This document shows positions 28,634-37,836 of a stretch of 64,000 nt of DNA, piece after piece (position 1 is the first letter of the stretch; every line of letters starts with the position of its first letter). The stretch is from Roseovarius gaetbuli (GTDB lineage: Bacteria > Pseudomonadota > Alphaproteobacteria > Rhodobacterales > Rhodobacteraceae), in assembly GCF_900172365.1 (NCBI RefSeq), contig NZ_FWFJ01000005.1, forward strand, positions 62,001-126,000, given 5' to 3'. Under the pieces are notes generated by a model. The model had not been told where the DNA came from, did not search any database, and saw only the letters and a program-made list of their open reading frames with translations. The position numbers and the translations under genes were made by a program.

Positions 28634-29491
28634 ATGAGCCCCTATCACCGCCCCACCTCTCTGCAAGAGGCGCTTGGTCTTTTGGCACATCCGGGGCTGA
28701 GCATCGCGGCGGGCTGCACCGATCTTTTCCCGGCAACCGGCGCGAGGGCGCTGCGCGGCTCGGTGTTGGACATCACCGCGATTGCGGGGCTGCGCGGGGT
28801 CACGGTCGAGGGCGATGAGTTCCGGATTGGGGCGACGACCACCTGGGCCGATATCCTGCGCGCCGATCTAGCCCCCGGTTTTGACATGCTCAAACAAGCC
28901 GCGCGCGAGGTTGGCTCGGTGCAGATTCAGACATCGGGCACGCTGGCGGGCAATATCTGCAACGCCTCGCCGGCCGCCGATGGGGTGCCTTGCCTTTTGG
29001 CGCTAGAGGCCGAGGTCGAGATTGCCGCGCTTGGCGGCACACGCCGGGTGCCGCTTGCCGAGTTCATCACCGGGGTGCGCCAGACCGCGCTTTGCCCTGG
29101 CGAAATGGTCACGGCGATCCTTATCCCGAGATCGCAAACCGGCGGAGAGTCGCGGTTTCTCAAGCTCGGGGCGCGGGCCTATCTGGTGATTTCCATCGCC
29201 ATGGTCGCGGCGCGCCTTGAGATCGAGAACGGCCATATCCGCGCCGCCGCATTGGCGGTTGGTGCCTGTAGCGCGGTGGCGCGGCGTTTGCCCCGCCAAG
29301 AGGCCGCACTGATCGGCGCGCGCGCCGATGCGGGGTTGATCGAGCGGGTCGAGGCGGCGCTTATCACCCCGGATCTTGCCCCGATTGACGATATTCGCGC
29401 CGATGCGACCTATCGCGCCGAGGCCGCTGTCGAGCTTATCCGCCGGGCGGTGGATGATCTGGTGACGCGCGACGCAGAGGCGGCGGCATGA
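28634..29491 (+). CDS. Molybdenum hydroxylase FAD-binding subunit (CoxM/XdhA type)
   Basis: A 285-residue flavoprotein subunit of the xanthine dehydrogenase family, carrying electrons from the FeS clusters to an acceptor. FAD-binding segments are IAAGCTDLFPATG and TSGTLAGNICNASPAADG; the C-terminal CO-dehydrogenase flavoprotein domain ends YRAEAAVELIRRAV. It is the first gene of a five-gene operon and overlaps the next by 4 bp. The substrate is not deducible from this subunit. Confidence 0.92.
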   Translation: MSPYHRPTSLQEALGLLAHPGLSIAAGCTDLFPATGARALRGSVLDITAIAGLRGVTVEGDEFRIGATTTWADILRADLAPGFDMLKQAAREVGSVQIQTSGTLAGNICNASPAADGVPCLLALEAEVEIAALGGTRRVPLAEFITGVRQTALCPGEMVTAILIPRSQTGGESRFLKLGARAYLVISIAMVAARLEIENGHIRAAALAVGACSAVARRLPRQEAALIGARADAGLIERVEAALITPDLAPIDDIRADATYRAEAAVELIRRAVDDLVTRDAEAAA

Positions 29492-32181
29492 ACCGGATTT
29501 TCGACAGTCTGACCCTGACGGTCAACGGCACCTCTGTGGCCTTGCCGGTTGCCCCCGGTCGGCGCCTGTCCGAGGTGTTGCGCGAGGATCTGGGGCTGCG
29601 CGGCACCAAGGTAGGCTGTGACGCGGGCGATTGCGGGGCCTGCACCGTGCTGATTGACGGTGCGCCGGTCTGCGCTTGCCTCACGCCCGTGGCACAGGCG
29701 GCGGGGCGCGCGGTGACCACCATCGAGGGGCTTGATATGGCCACGCTGCAACAGGCGTTTTTGCGCCATGGCGCGGCGCAATGCGGGATTTGCACGCCGG
29801 GCATGCTGATCGCGGCCAAGGCATTGTTGAGCCGTGTGGAGACCCCGACGCGCGCCGAGGTCGAAGAAGCGCTTGGTGGCGTGCTCTGCCGCTGCACCGG
29901 TTATTCCAAGATCATAGAGGCCATTCTTGACGTCGCAACCCCCGGCGGGCCACCGCCCGCGCCCGCCGCCGGTCACGCGGTCGGCGCGCGGGTTGAGCGG
30001 CTTGATGGCGGGCCAAAGGTTTGCGGCACGGAAATCTACGGCGCCGATCATGTGCCGGATGGTGCCTTGCTGGTGCGTGCGGTGCGTGCGCCGGATGCGC
30101 CGATGACCTTTAGCCTTGGTGATATCAAAGCCTGGTGCGCGGCGCAGGCGGGCGAGGTGCAGGTCTTTACCGCCGATGATGTGCCGGGGGAGAACCGCTT
30201 TGGCGTGTTGCCCGCCTTCGCCGATCAGCCGGTTCTGGCGGACACCCACGTGCGGATGCGCGGCGAGGCGGTGGCGCTTGTCGCGGGCGTGGCTTCGGTG
30301 ATCGACGCGCTTGATCTGGCGGAGTTTCCGGTCACTTGGCATGCGTCTTCCGAGAGCCTTGTTCATGCGAGCCGCGCCGACAATCTTTTGGTCAAGGGCC
30401 GTGTCGCGCGCGGCGATCTGGCGGCCGGGTTTGCCGCCGCCACGCATCTGGCCGAGGGCGAGGTGAGCACGCCCTATATCGAACACGCCTATATCGAGCC
30501 CGAGGCCGGCGTTGCCTGGCTAGAGGGCGATCAGCTTGTCATTCAGGCCTGTACCCAGGCGCCGATCATGGATCGCGACGATACCGCTCGCGTGCTTGGT
30601 CTGTCGCCCGAGGGCGTGCGAATCATCCCGGCGGCGGCGGGCGGCGGGTTTGGGGCAAAACTTGATCTCACGGTGCAGCCGCTTATCGGTTTGGTGACAC
30701 TCAAGACCGGGTGCCCGGCGCGGATGGTGTTGAGCCGTGCAGACTCGATGGCGACCTCGACCAAGCGACACCCCTCGAAAATGCGCGCGCGCATTGGTGC
30801 GGATGCGCAAGGGCGCGTTACCGCGATGGAATTTGACGGCGAGTTCAACACCGGCGCCTATGCAAGCTGGGGCCCGACGGTTGCCGGGCGCGTGCCGGTG
30901 CATGCCTCTGGCCCCTTCCTCGTGCCCGCCTATCTTGCCTCGGCCAGTGCGCGCCATTCCTTTAGCCCCATTTCCGGCGCGTTTCGGGGCTTTGGCGTGC
31001 CGCAGGCGACGATCCTGCAAGAGGTGCTTTATGATGATCTGGCCGAGAAAACCGGCATCGACCGGCTTGCCTTTCGCCGCCTCAACGCCTTGCAGGACGG
31101 ACAGGCCACGGTCTGTGGTCAGGTGTTACAGGGCGTCGGCATCACCGCCTGTCTTGAGGCCCTGCAAGAGCCGTGGCAAGCCGCGCTCCGCCGTGCCGAA
31201 GAGAGCAACGCCAAAGGCGGCGTGATGCGCCATGGCGTCGGGATCGCGTCCTGTTGGTATGGTTGTGGCAATACCGGGCTGGCGAACCCCTCGACCATCC
31301 GCCTTGGCCTGACGGCGGCGGGCCGGGTCTCTCTGCATCAGGGCGCGACCGATATCGGGCAGGGCGCCAATACCGTGATCCCCCAGATTTGCGCCGATGC
31401 TCTGGGCCTGCCGCTGGCGGCGTTTGATCTTGTCGGGCCGGATACTGCCCTCACGCCGGATTGTGGCAAGACCTCCGCCTCGCGCCAGACCTATGTGACT
31501 GGCAAGGCGGCCTGGCTGGCGGGTCAGGCGTTGCGCGCGCAAATCCTGAGCCTGAGCAACATGGGCGCCGATGCGCGGCTGTCCCTCACCGGGCAAACGC
31601 TTGTGGTCAGCGATGGCGCGGGCGAGCGGCGGATTGATCTTGCGGCGCTCACGCCGGGCGCGCATGGCTATGCCCTCATGGCCGAGGAAACCTATGACCC
31701 GCCAACGACGCCGCTGGATGCCGACGGCCAAGGCGCGCCCTATGCGGTTTACGGTTACGGCGCGCAGATCGCCGAGGTCGCTGTCGATAGTGTGCTTGGC
31801 ACCGTCAAGGTGACACGGATCACCGCAGCGCATGATCTTGGCCGGGTGATCAACCCGCTTTTGGCCGAAGGCCAGGTCGAAGGCGGCGTGGCGCAGGGCC
31901 TGGGGCTTGCCTTGATGGAGGAATACATTCCGGGGCGCACCGAGAACCTGCATGATTACCTGATCCCGACCACCGGCGATATGCCCCGGATCGACACGAT
32001 CTTTGTCGAGGTGCCTGACCCCGAGGGGCCGATGGGCGCCAAGGGGCTGGGCGAGCATGTGTTGATCCCGACCGCCCCCGCGATCCTGAATGCGATCCGC
32101 CATGCCACCGGCGCGCGGATCACCGACCTTCCGGCGCTTCCGCATCGGGTATTGGCAGCCATCCGAAAGGCTCGGGGATGA
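29488..32181 (+). CDS. Fused [2Fe-2S]-molybdopterin hydroxylase subunit
   Basis: An 897-residue fusion of small and large subunits of an aldehyde/xanthine oxidase-type enzyme. Residues 1-160 hold two [2Fe-2S] domains (Cys44, Cys49, Cys52 and Cys62/64 in CDAGDCGACTVLIDG; then CGICTPGM and CRCTGY). From about 170 on is the Mo-MPT domain with AAAGGGFGAKLD, RGFGVPQATILQE, and the catalytic Glu856 in GAKGLGEH. These enzymes hydroxylate carbon next to ring nitrogen, as in xanthine, nicotinate or isoquinoline. In most systems the FeS and Mo parts are separate proteins. It is flanked by overlaps of 4 bp on both sides. Confidence 0.92.
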   Translation: MNRIFDSLTLTVNGTSVALPVAPGRRLSEVLREDLGLRGTKVGCDAGDCGACTVLIDGAPVCACLTPVAQAAGRAVTTIEGLDMATLQQAFLRHGAAQCGICTPGMLIAAKALLSRVETPTRAEVEEALGGVLCRCTGYSKIIEAILDVATPGGPPPAPAAGHAVGARVERLDGGPKVCGTEIYGADHVPDGALLVRAVRAPDAPMTFSLGDIKAWCAAQAGEVQVFTADDVPGENRFGVLPAFADQPVLADTHVRMRGEAVALVAGVASVIDALDLAEFPVTWHASSESLVHASRADNLLVKGRVARGDLAAGFAAATHLAEGEVSTPYIEHAYIEPEAGVAWLEGDQLVIQACTQAPIMDRDDTARVLGLSPEGVRIIPAAAGGGFGAKLDLTVQPLIGLVTLKTGCPARMVLSRADSMATSTKRHPSKMRARIGADAQGRVTAMEFDGEFNTGAYASWGPTVAGRVPVHASGPFLVPAYLASASARHSFSPISGAFRGFGVPQATILQEVLYDDLAEKTGIDRLAFRRLNALQDGQATVCGQVLQGVGITACLEALQEPWQAALRRAEESNAKGGVMRHGVGIASCWYGCGNTGLANPSTIRLGLTAAGRVSLHQGATDIGQGANTVIPQICADALGLPLAAFDLVGPDTALTPDCGKTSASRQTYVTGKAAWLAGQALRAQILSLSNMGADARLSLTGQTLVVSDGAGERRIDLAALTPGAHGYALMAEETYDPPTTPLDADGQGAPYAVYGYGAQIAEVAVDSVLGTVKVTRITAAHDLGRVINPLLAEGQVEGGVAQGLGLALMEEYIPGRTENLHDYLIPTTGDMPRIDTIFVEVPDPEGPMGAKGLGEHVLIPTAPAILNAIRHATGARITDLPALPHRVLAAIRKARG

Positions 32182-33632
32182 GCGAGCGGCGTGCGCGCGA
32201 TGAAAAGATCCGCTGCGATGCCTGCCCGGTCATGTGCTATATCGCCCCTGGCAAGGTCGGCGCCTGTGATCGCTATGCCAATGAGGGCGGCAAGATCATC
32301 CGCTGTGATCCCATCACCATACTTGACCGTAGGGTTGAGGTCGGCGGCGAAGTGCGCCCATTCCTCAATGCCGATTGGGATGGTGACTTGGGCGGTGATG
32401 ACCTGTTCCTGAGCGGTGTCGGCGCAGGCACCACCTATCCTGATTACAAGCCTGCGCCCTTTATCGTCAGCCGCGAGGTCGAGGGCGCCGATTTTGTCAC
32501 CGTGGTGACCGAGGCAATCTATTCTTATTGCGGCGTCAAGGTGAAGATCGACACCGACCGCCACCTTGGCCCCGAGGCCGCAACCGTGCGCGTGGGCGGC
32601 GAGGCGATTGGCCATGTCACCACCGCCGAATACGGCAGCCAGATGCTCTCGCTTGGTGGGGTCGAACACCTGACCGGGGGTAGCAAAGTAGAGGGCCGCG
32701 TGACCTGTGACGCCCTTTTGCGGCTCTGCAATCGCGAGGCGGTGGAATTGGACATCGACGGCGGCGCCAGCGTGATCGTAGAGGCCGGTCAGCCGCCAAT
32801 TGTCGATGGCCAGCGTGAAGACCGCATGCGTGTCGGCTGTGGCTCGGCCACCATCGGGATGTTCGCGAGCCAATGGCAGGGGCTTGTCGATGAGGTGGTC
32901 GTTGTCGACGATCACATCACCGGCGTCGTGAGCGAGCATCAGGCCGGCAAGGTTTTGGGCTGGCCCGATACCGGCATTCGCATCAAGGGGCGACGCTCGA
33001 CCCCGGGGCGGTATTTTCAGGTGGCCGGGCCGGGGCGCGGCTGGGGCGGGACCGATATCGAAGACCCGCTTACCATCCTCAACCCGTGGTGGGAAAAGAA
33101 GGGCGCACGCGCGGGACTTACCTTGTTGATGGTCTCGACCACGGGCGAGCATCACGGCTATTACGTGCTTGACGATGATCTTGTGCCAAGGCCCGCGCCG
33201 CTGCCCGAGGCGCTGCGCGCGTCGGTCGATCTTATTGCTGAAAATTGCGAACCGGCGCTTTGTACGGTGATGTTTCAGGCCGGCGCCGGCGGTTCGCTGC
33301 GCTCTGGCGTGACGGGCAATCCGGTGCGTCTGACCCGCTCGGTTCAGGCGCGCAAGACCCGCGTGACCTGTGGCGGGGCGACGGCCTATGTCTGGCCTGG
33401 CGGGGGGATCACCCTGATGGTGGATGTGCTGGCGATGCCCGAGGGCAGCTTTGGCTACGTGCCGACCCCGGCGCTTGTGGCGCCGCTTGAATTTACCCTG
33501 CCGCGCGCCGAATTCCGCGGGCTGGGCGGGCATGACGGGGCGGTGCGCTCGATTGCCGATATCCTTGAAACCGGTGGCGAATATGGCGCTGAATTCCGTG
33601 GAGTTGCTCGCGTGCCGGAGCAGGGCGAATGA
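32178..33632 (+). CDS. 6-hydroxynicotinate reductase-like protein
   Basis: A 484-residue protein resembling 6-hydroxynicotinate reductase (Hnr), known from anaerobic nicotinate fermentation in Eubacterium barkeri, where it reduces the pyridine ring to 1,4,5,6-tetrahydro-6-oxonicotinate. The N-terminal Cys13, Cys16, Cys20, Cys30 and Cys43 (CDACPVMC, then GACDRY, RCDP) look like FeS ligands. Mid-protein segments such as GVKVKIDTDRHLGPEAATVRVGGE and the Gly-rich GWGGTDIEDP are conserved in the family as I remember it. In this operon it follows the Mo hydroxylase, which could supply a hydroxylated heterocycle. The true substrate is unknown. Confidence 0.75.
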   Translation: MSERRARDEKIRCDACPVMCYIAPGKVGACDRYANEGGKIIRCDPITILDRRVEVGGEVRPFLNADWDGDLGGDDLFLSGVGAGTTYPDYKPAPFIVSREVEGADFVTVVTEAIYSYCGVKVKIDTDRHLGPEAATVRVGGEAIGHVTTAEYGSQMLSLGGVEHLTGGSKVEGRVTCDALLRLCNREAVELDIDGGASVIVEAGQPPIVDGQREDRMRVGCGSATIGMFASQWQGLVDEVVVVDDHITGVVSEHQAGKVLGWPDTGIRIKGRRSTPGRYFQVAGPGRGWGGTDIEDPLTILNPWWEKKGARAGLTLLMVSTTGEHHGYYVLDDDLVPRPAPLPEALRASVDLIAENCEPALCTVMFQAGAGGSLRSGVTGNPVRLTRSVQARKTRVTCGGATAYVWPGGGITLMVDVLAMPEGSFGYVPTPALVAPLEFTLPRAEFRGLGGHDGAVRSIADILETGGEYGAEFRGVARVPEQGE

Positions 33633-34474
33633 CAGGGCCACAGATCACGCGAATTTCGGGCGGGCGGCTTCACCTGCATCACGGGCCGATTGATATGATC
33701 GTTGGTGCAAGTGGTTCGGGACAAGAAGCCGGATTTGTCCGCGCGGCGGAGCGGTTCAAAGGGCTCTTGCAGGAGATCGTGGACGATCTGCCACGCCTGC
33801 GCTCTGCCACAGGACCGATGCCGCAGGGCCGCATTGCGCGCCGCATGGTGCGCGCGGTGGCGCCATTTGCGCCGCGTTTCATTACGCCCATGGCCGCCGT
33901 TGCCGGCGCGGGGGCCGAAGAGATATTGGCCCCGCTCTGTGACGGGCCCGGCATCGCCAAGGCCTATGTCAACAATGGCGGCGATATCGCGTTTTATCTC
34001 ACGTCGGGCGAAGTGATGCAGGGCGTTGTCGCCGCCGATCCGGTGGCGCGATTGGCGATTGGGCATGACACGGCGGTGCGCGGGATTGCCACCTCTGGGC
34101 GTGGCGGGCGAAGCCTGTCGCGCGGCATTGCCGAGAGTGTGACGGTGCTTGCCGCCTCTGCCGCGGCCGCCGATGCTGCTGCCACGATGATCGCCAATGC
34201 GGTCGACCTTCCGGGGCACCCCGAGATCACGCGCCTGCCCGCGATTGAGGTTTCGCCCGAGAGCGATCTTGGCGCGCGGCCCGTGACGCGGGCGGTGGGT
34301 CGCTTGACGTGCTCGGAGGTCGAGCACGCCCTTGACGCCGGGGTTGCCTACGCCGAAACCTGCCTTGTGGCGGGATTGATCGTCGGCGCAGTCCTCATGC
34401 TCAAGGGGCAATGCCGGATTGTCGGCGACCTGCCCGTGAAAACCTTGAATAGAACGGAGGCCCTGCATGCCTGA
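33629..34474 (+). CDS. UPF0280 family protein (ApbE-like fold)
   Basis: A 281-residue protein of UPF0280. Segments YVNNGGDIAFYLTSGE and GIATSGRGGRSLSRGIAESVTVLA parallel the flavin-binding GGDI and SGxxxR elements of ApbE FMN transferases, so the fold is probably the same; catalysis is unproven. No signal peptide, so it is cytoplasmic, whereas classic ApbE proteins are exported. It overlaps neighbours by 4 and 8 bp and may mature or assist the 6-hydroxynicotinate-reductase-like protein. Confidence 0.8.
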   Translation: MTGPQITRISGGRLHLHHGPIDMIVGASGSGQEAGFVRAAERFKGLLQEIVDDLPRLRSATGPMPQGRIARRMVRAVAPFAPRFITPMAAVAGAGAEEILAPLCDGPGIAKAYVNNGGDIAFYLTSGEVMQGVVAADPVARLAIGHDTAVRGIATSGRGGRSLSRGIAESVTVLAASAAAADAAATMIANAVDLPGHPEITRLPAIEVSPESDLGARPVTRAVGRLTCSEVEHALDAGVAYAETCLVAGLIVGAVLMLKGQCRIVGDLPVKTLNRTEALHA

Positions 34475-35048
34475 ATTTACCCTGCGCAAGACCGCGATTT
34501 TCATCGAGGACATCCATCATGATGGCGGCCCCGCTCCCGAGCAGCCGCGCCGACGAGGCGCGATTGCCGCGCTGGTGAAGAACCCCTTTGCGGGCGGGTA
34601 CACGGACGACCTTCAATCGGCGATGGAGGATCTCAAGCCGCTTGGCCTGATGATGACCGACCGCTTGATCGAGGCGATGGGCGGGATGGCCGGGATTGAT
34701 GGCTATGGCAAGGCCGCGATGGCGGGCGAGCGCGGCGAGTTGGAACATACTGCGCTTTGGCATGTTCCGGGCGGCTATGCGATGCGCGCGCGCCTTGGCG
34801 AGGCCAAGGCGATCGTGCCCTCTGCGATGAAACAGGGCGGGCCGGGCACGCGCATCGACGTGCCGCTTGGCCATATCAACGCCGCCTATGTGCGCAGCCA
34901 TTTTGACGCGATGGAAGTGGGCCTTGCCGATGGTCCGCGAGCCGACGAGCTTTTGTTCATCCTCGCGATGGCGCGGGGCAGGCGCATACACGACCGTATG
35001 GGCGGGCTGAGCCTGGCCGAGGTAATCGGCGAAGACGGCCTGCGTTAA
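34467..35048 (+). CDS. DUF1185 family protein ('amino acid synthesis')
   Basis: A 193-residue protein of the DUF1185 family, labelled amino acid synthesis in databases without firm evidence. Features: MPEFTLRKTAIFIEDIHHDGG, AALVKNPFAGGYTDDL, EHTALWHVPGGYAMRARLGEAKAIVPS and RIDVPLGHINAAYVRSHFDAMEVG. It is the last gene of the heterocycle operon and overlaps the preceding gene by 8 bp. A role as a hydrolase or isomerase on the reduced ring product is plausible but only inferred. Its TAA stop is shared with the opposite-strand stop of the ABC gene. Confidence 0.8.
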   Translation: MPEFTLRKTAIFIEDIHHDGGPAPEQPRRRGAIAALVKNPFAGGYTDDLQSAMEDLKPLGLMMTDRLIEAMGGMAGIDGYGKAAMAGERGELEHTALWHVPGGYAMRARLGEAKAIVPSAMKQGGPGTRIDVPLGHINAAYVRSHFDAMEVGLADGPRADELLFILAMARGRRIHDRMGGLSLAEVIGEDGLR

Positions 35049-36829
35049 CTCGCGGCGTAGCTTTGCTTTTGGGCGAGGTAAAGCTGGGCGTAATAGCCGT
35101 TCTTCTTCAACAGATCGTCATGCTTGCCCTGTTCGACAAGCGCGCCGGCCTCTAGCACATAGATGCTATCGGCGTCGGCAATGGACGACAGGCGATGCGC
35201 CACGACAATCGTCGTGCGCCCTTGGGTCAGACGGGTCAGGGCGGATTTGATCCGCGCCTCGGTGCCCTGATCAAGCGCGCTTGTGGCCTCGTCCAGCAAA
35301 AGGATCGGCGCATCGACCAGAAAGGCGCGGGCGATGGCGATGCGTTGTTTTTGACCGCCCGACAATTGCGCGCCCTTGGGGCCGACCGGGGCATCACCGC
35401 GTGCACGGATCAGATCGGCGATCTCGGCGTTTTCAGCGGCCTGCCAGATGTCGGCATTCGTCGCCTCTGGGTTCACGTAGCGGATGTTTTCCCAGATCGA
35501 ATTGTTGAAGATCACGATATCCTGCGCCACCACCGAGAATGCCCCGCGCAGCGCGCGAAGCTTGACCTTGTCGATGGCCGTGCCGCCGATGGTGACCTGG
35601 CCACCCTGCACATCGTAAAGACGTGACAACAGCGACAGGATCGTGGTTTTACCCGACCCGGTCGCGCCGACAATGGCCGAGACCTGTCCGCCCTTGAAGG
35701 TCATCGACAGCCCGTCAAACAGCGGCTGTTCCGGCCTATAGGAAAACCGCACCTGATCGAGGGCGATATCGCCGCCGGTATCAAACGTGGCAACTGCCCC
35801 CGGCCTGTCGGTGATGCTTGGTTTTTCGTGAAACAGGCTGCGTACCCGATCAAGCAAAACCACATGCGACTGAAGGATACCAAGGTATTGCGCCAACAGG
35901 CGCGCGGGATCAAACACAAGCACCATGCCAAGCAGAAAGGTGATGATGCCCGCGCCATCCATGTCGAAATCGGGGCTCAGCACCATATACCCGCCGCCGC
36001 CGATCACCAGCACATAGACAAAGGCCGAGCTAAGGTCGATCGAGGGCATGACGAGGGCCTGCGTAAGCTGAACCCGTGTTGCCAGATCGCGAATCCGGCT
36101 TGTGCCTTTTTCAAGCCGCGCGGCCTCGACCTGTTCCTGGTTTGAGATCTTGACCGTGCGCATCCCGCTCACGGTTTCCTCGATCCCGCTCATGTAATCG
36201 CCAAGCGCATGTTCGGCCTCGCCCTGAACCTGTTTGACGCGGGCCGAGACGAAATTCATCACCCAGATGATGAACGGCAGCACCAGAATGGCGGCGGTGA
36301 ACAGCACCGGGTTCTTGTAGATCAGATAGGTCGACACAATCACCACGGTGACCGCATCGCGCACGGCGTTGGCGGTCGAGAGGCCGACGAAATGCCCAAG
36401 CTGTTGGGTTTGCGTCACAAGCCGCTGAATGATCTCGCCGGATTTGGTGCGTTCGAAATAGGCAAGATCCAGATCCATCATATGCTTGATCAGATCGCGG
36501 CGCATTTCAAAGACGGCGCTGTTGCTGACCCAGACAGTGATGCGCGGCACGAGATAGCCCATGGCGCCGCGCACAGCGAAAAGAAAGAACACCGCAAGAC
36601 AGACCATCGCCAGCTCGCGCACCGTGCCATTCTCGAAAATAACCCGGAGGCCGTTTTCGGTGATCGACAGGAATTGCTGATAGACCACGCCCTGAACAAG
36701 GATCATGAACAACACCAGCAAAAGCCAGGGCGACCGCTGTTTCAGGTATTTGTTCCAGAACCAGCGCAGGTTGTCGCGGTCAGCGGCAGAATAGAGCGGC
36801 ACTTTGACTTTGGCGGGCTTTTTGGTCAT
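35045..36829 (-). CDS. ABC exporter half-transporter (MsbA-like)
   Basis: A 594-residue protein with an N-terminal six-helix exporter domain (about 30-320) and a C-terminal ATPase. Walker A is GATGSGKTT, the signature is LSGGQKQRIAIARAF, Walker B is ILLLDEATSALD and the H-loop is VVAHRLSS. It would act as a homodimer to flip or export lipids or hydrophobic compounds. A ribosome-binding site is not obvious upstream of the ATG. The gene is monocistronic and shares its stop bases with the DUF1185 gene. Confidence 0.93.
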   Translation of the reverse strand: MTKKPAKVKVPLYSAADRDNLRWFWNKYLKQRSPWLLLVLFMILVQGVVYQQFLSITENGLRVIFENGTVRELAMVCLAVFFLFAVRGAMGYLVPRITVWVSNSAVFEMRRDLIKHMMDLDLAYFERTKSGEIIQRLVTQTQQLGHFVGLSTANAVRDAVTVVIVSTYLIYKNPVLFTAAILVLPFIIWVMNFVSARVKQVQGEAEHALGDYMSGIEETVSGMRTVKISNQEQVEAARLEKGTSRIRDLATRVQLTQALVMPSIDLSSAFVYVLVIGGGGYMVLSPDFDMDGAGIITFLLGMVLVFDPARLLAQYLGILQSHVVLLDRVRSLFHEKPSITDRPGAVATFDTGGDIALDQVRFSYRPEQPLFDGLSMTFKGGQVSAIVGATGSGKTTILSLLSRLYDVQGGQVTIGGTAIDKVKLRALRGAFSVVAQDIVIFNNSIWENIRYVNPEATNADIWQAAENAEIADLIRARGDAPVGPKGAQLSGGQKQRIAIARAFLVDAPILLLDEATSALDQGTEARIKSALTRLTQGRTTIVVAHRLSSIADADSIYVLEAGALVEQGKHDDLLKKNGYYAQLYLAQKQSYAAS

Positions 36830-36927
36830 GCGGGTGAAACCGTCAGATCAGGGATATCAAGCCTGCTCATAGAGGGTTCTGCGTGCAAGGTCATCCCATT
36901 GCTGCAAAAATCCGGCACAAGGGCAGG

Positions 36928-37743
36928 CTACGGATAGGCGACCGGCAGATCCAACAGCTCGTCCAGCTGTCGCGCGATCCAGCCGCGCGGGATGAAGTGG
37001 CCGCGTTTGTGCACATCAAGCGTCACCTGCCCGTCGGCGCAATCGCGCCATTGGGTGCGTTTGAACGTGTCATGCCGGGTGATATCCCATGGGCCAAGGT
37101 CGCGCGGCGGGCCGTCACACCCAAGCCTGTCACGCCAGAGTTTGACCGGATAGGTCGTGTCGCCCCCCGGCCCAAAGGGAAAATCCATCACATTATCCGA
37201 GGTGCCATGCACATGGCGGATTTCCCTGGGGGCGGCGGGGCAGGTCTCTGATTGGCGCAGGGTGCCCGAGATCGCCAGAAGCGCCGCCACGCCGTTGCCG
37301 TTTTCACAGGCATAGCGCCAGGCCATGGCCGAGCCATAGGAATAGCCCGACACGTAAATCCGGCTTCGGTCGATGGGATAGCGCTTGGCGGCGTCTTCGA
37401 TCACGGCGGCGGCGAAATCGACGTCATCGGTGTCCGAGGTCCAGAAATCCCAAGTCTTTCCAGCCCCGTTGGGCGCCAAAAGCAAGACCCCGCGCCGCCG
37501 GGTCGCGCCGGAAATGCGGCCATGTTTGACGATCAGCGTGCCCTGTCGCATCCAGCCGTGAAAATGCAGCAGCACCGGAAGCGGGGATGTGCCATCCCAA
37601 TCATCCGGCTCTTTCACGTGATAGGAGCGATCCCCAAGCGGGCAGGGGATTTCCGCGTGACAGCGCGCTGTTTCGGCCTCGGGTTCTGCTGCCGGGGCCA
37701 GACCGGGAAAGAGAAGGGCAAACAGGACGAGCAGATAGCGCAT
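36928..37743 (-). CDS. Secreted PHB-depolymerase-like esterase (LpqC family)
   Basis: A 271-residue alpha/beta hydrolase with a signal peptide (MRYLLVLFALLFPGLAPAAE). The nucleophile is Ser in GYSYGSAMAW, oxyanion region HFHGWMRQG, catalytic Asp near HGTSDNVMDFP and His in KRGHFIPRGW. The family (esterase/PHB depolymerase type, LpqC) acts on polyester or acetylated substrates such as feruloyl esters; the actual target is not deducible. The start at 37743 follows GGAGG by four bases; the frame extends nine codons upstream without support. Confidence 0.85.
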   Translation of the reverse strand: MRYLLVLFALLFPGLAPAAEPEAETARCHAEIPCPLGDRSYHVKEPDDWDGTSPLPVLLHFHGWMRQGTLIVKHGRISGATRRRGVLLLAPNGAGKTWDFWTSDTDDVDFAAAVIEDAAKRYPIDRSRIYVSGYSYGSAMAWRYACENGNGVAALLAISGTLRQSETCPAAPREIRHVHGTSDNVMDFPFGPGGDTTYPVKLWRDRLGCDGPPRDLGPWDITRHDTFKRTQWRDCADGQVTLDVHKRGHFIPRGWIARQLDELLDLPVAYP

Positions 37744-37836
37744 AGGGCCTCCGGTAAGGGCGAAAATCATGCCCTTACCCTAAGGTGCTTCGATGAAATG
37801 TCACGTCACAAGCCTGTCAGGCTGTGCGGCTGAGTG

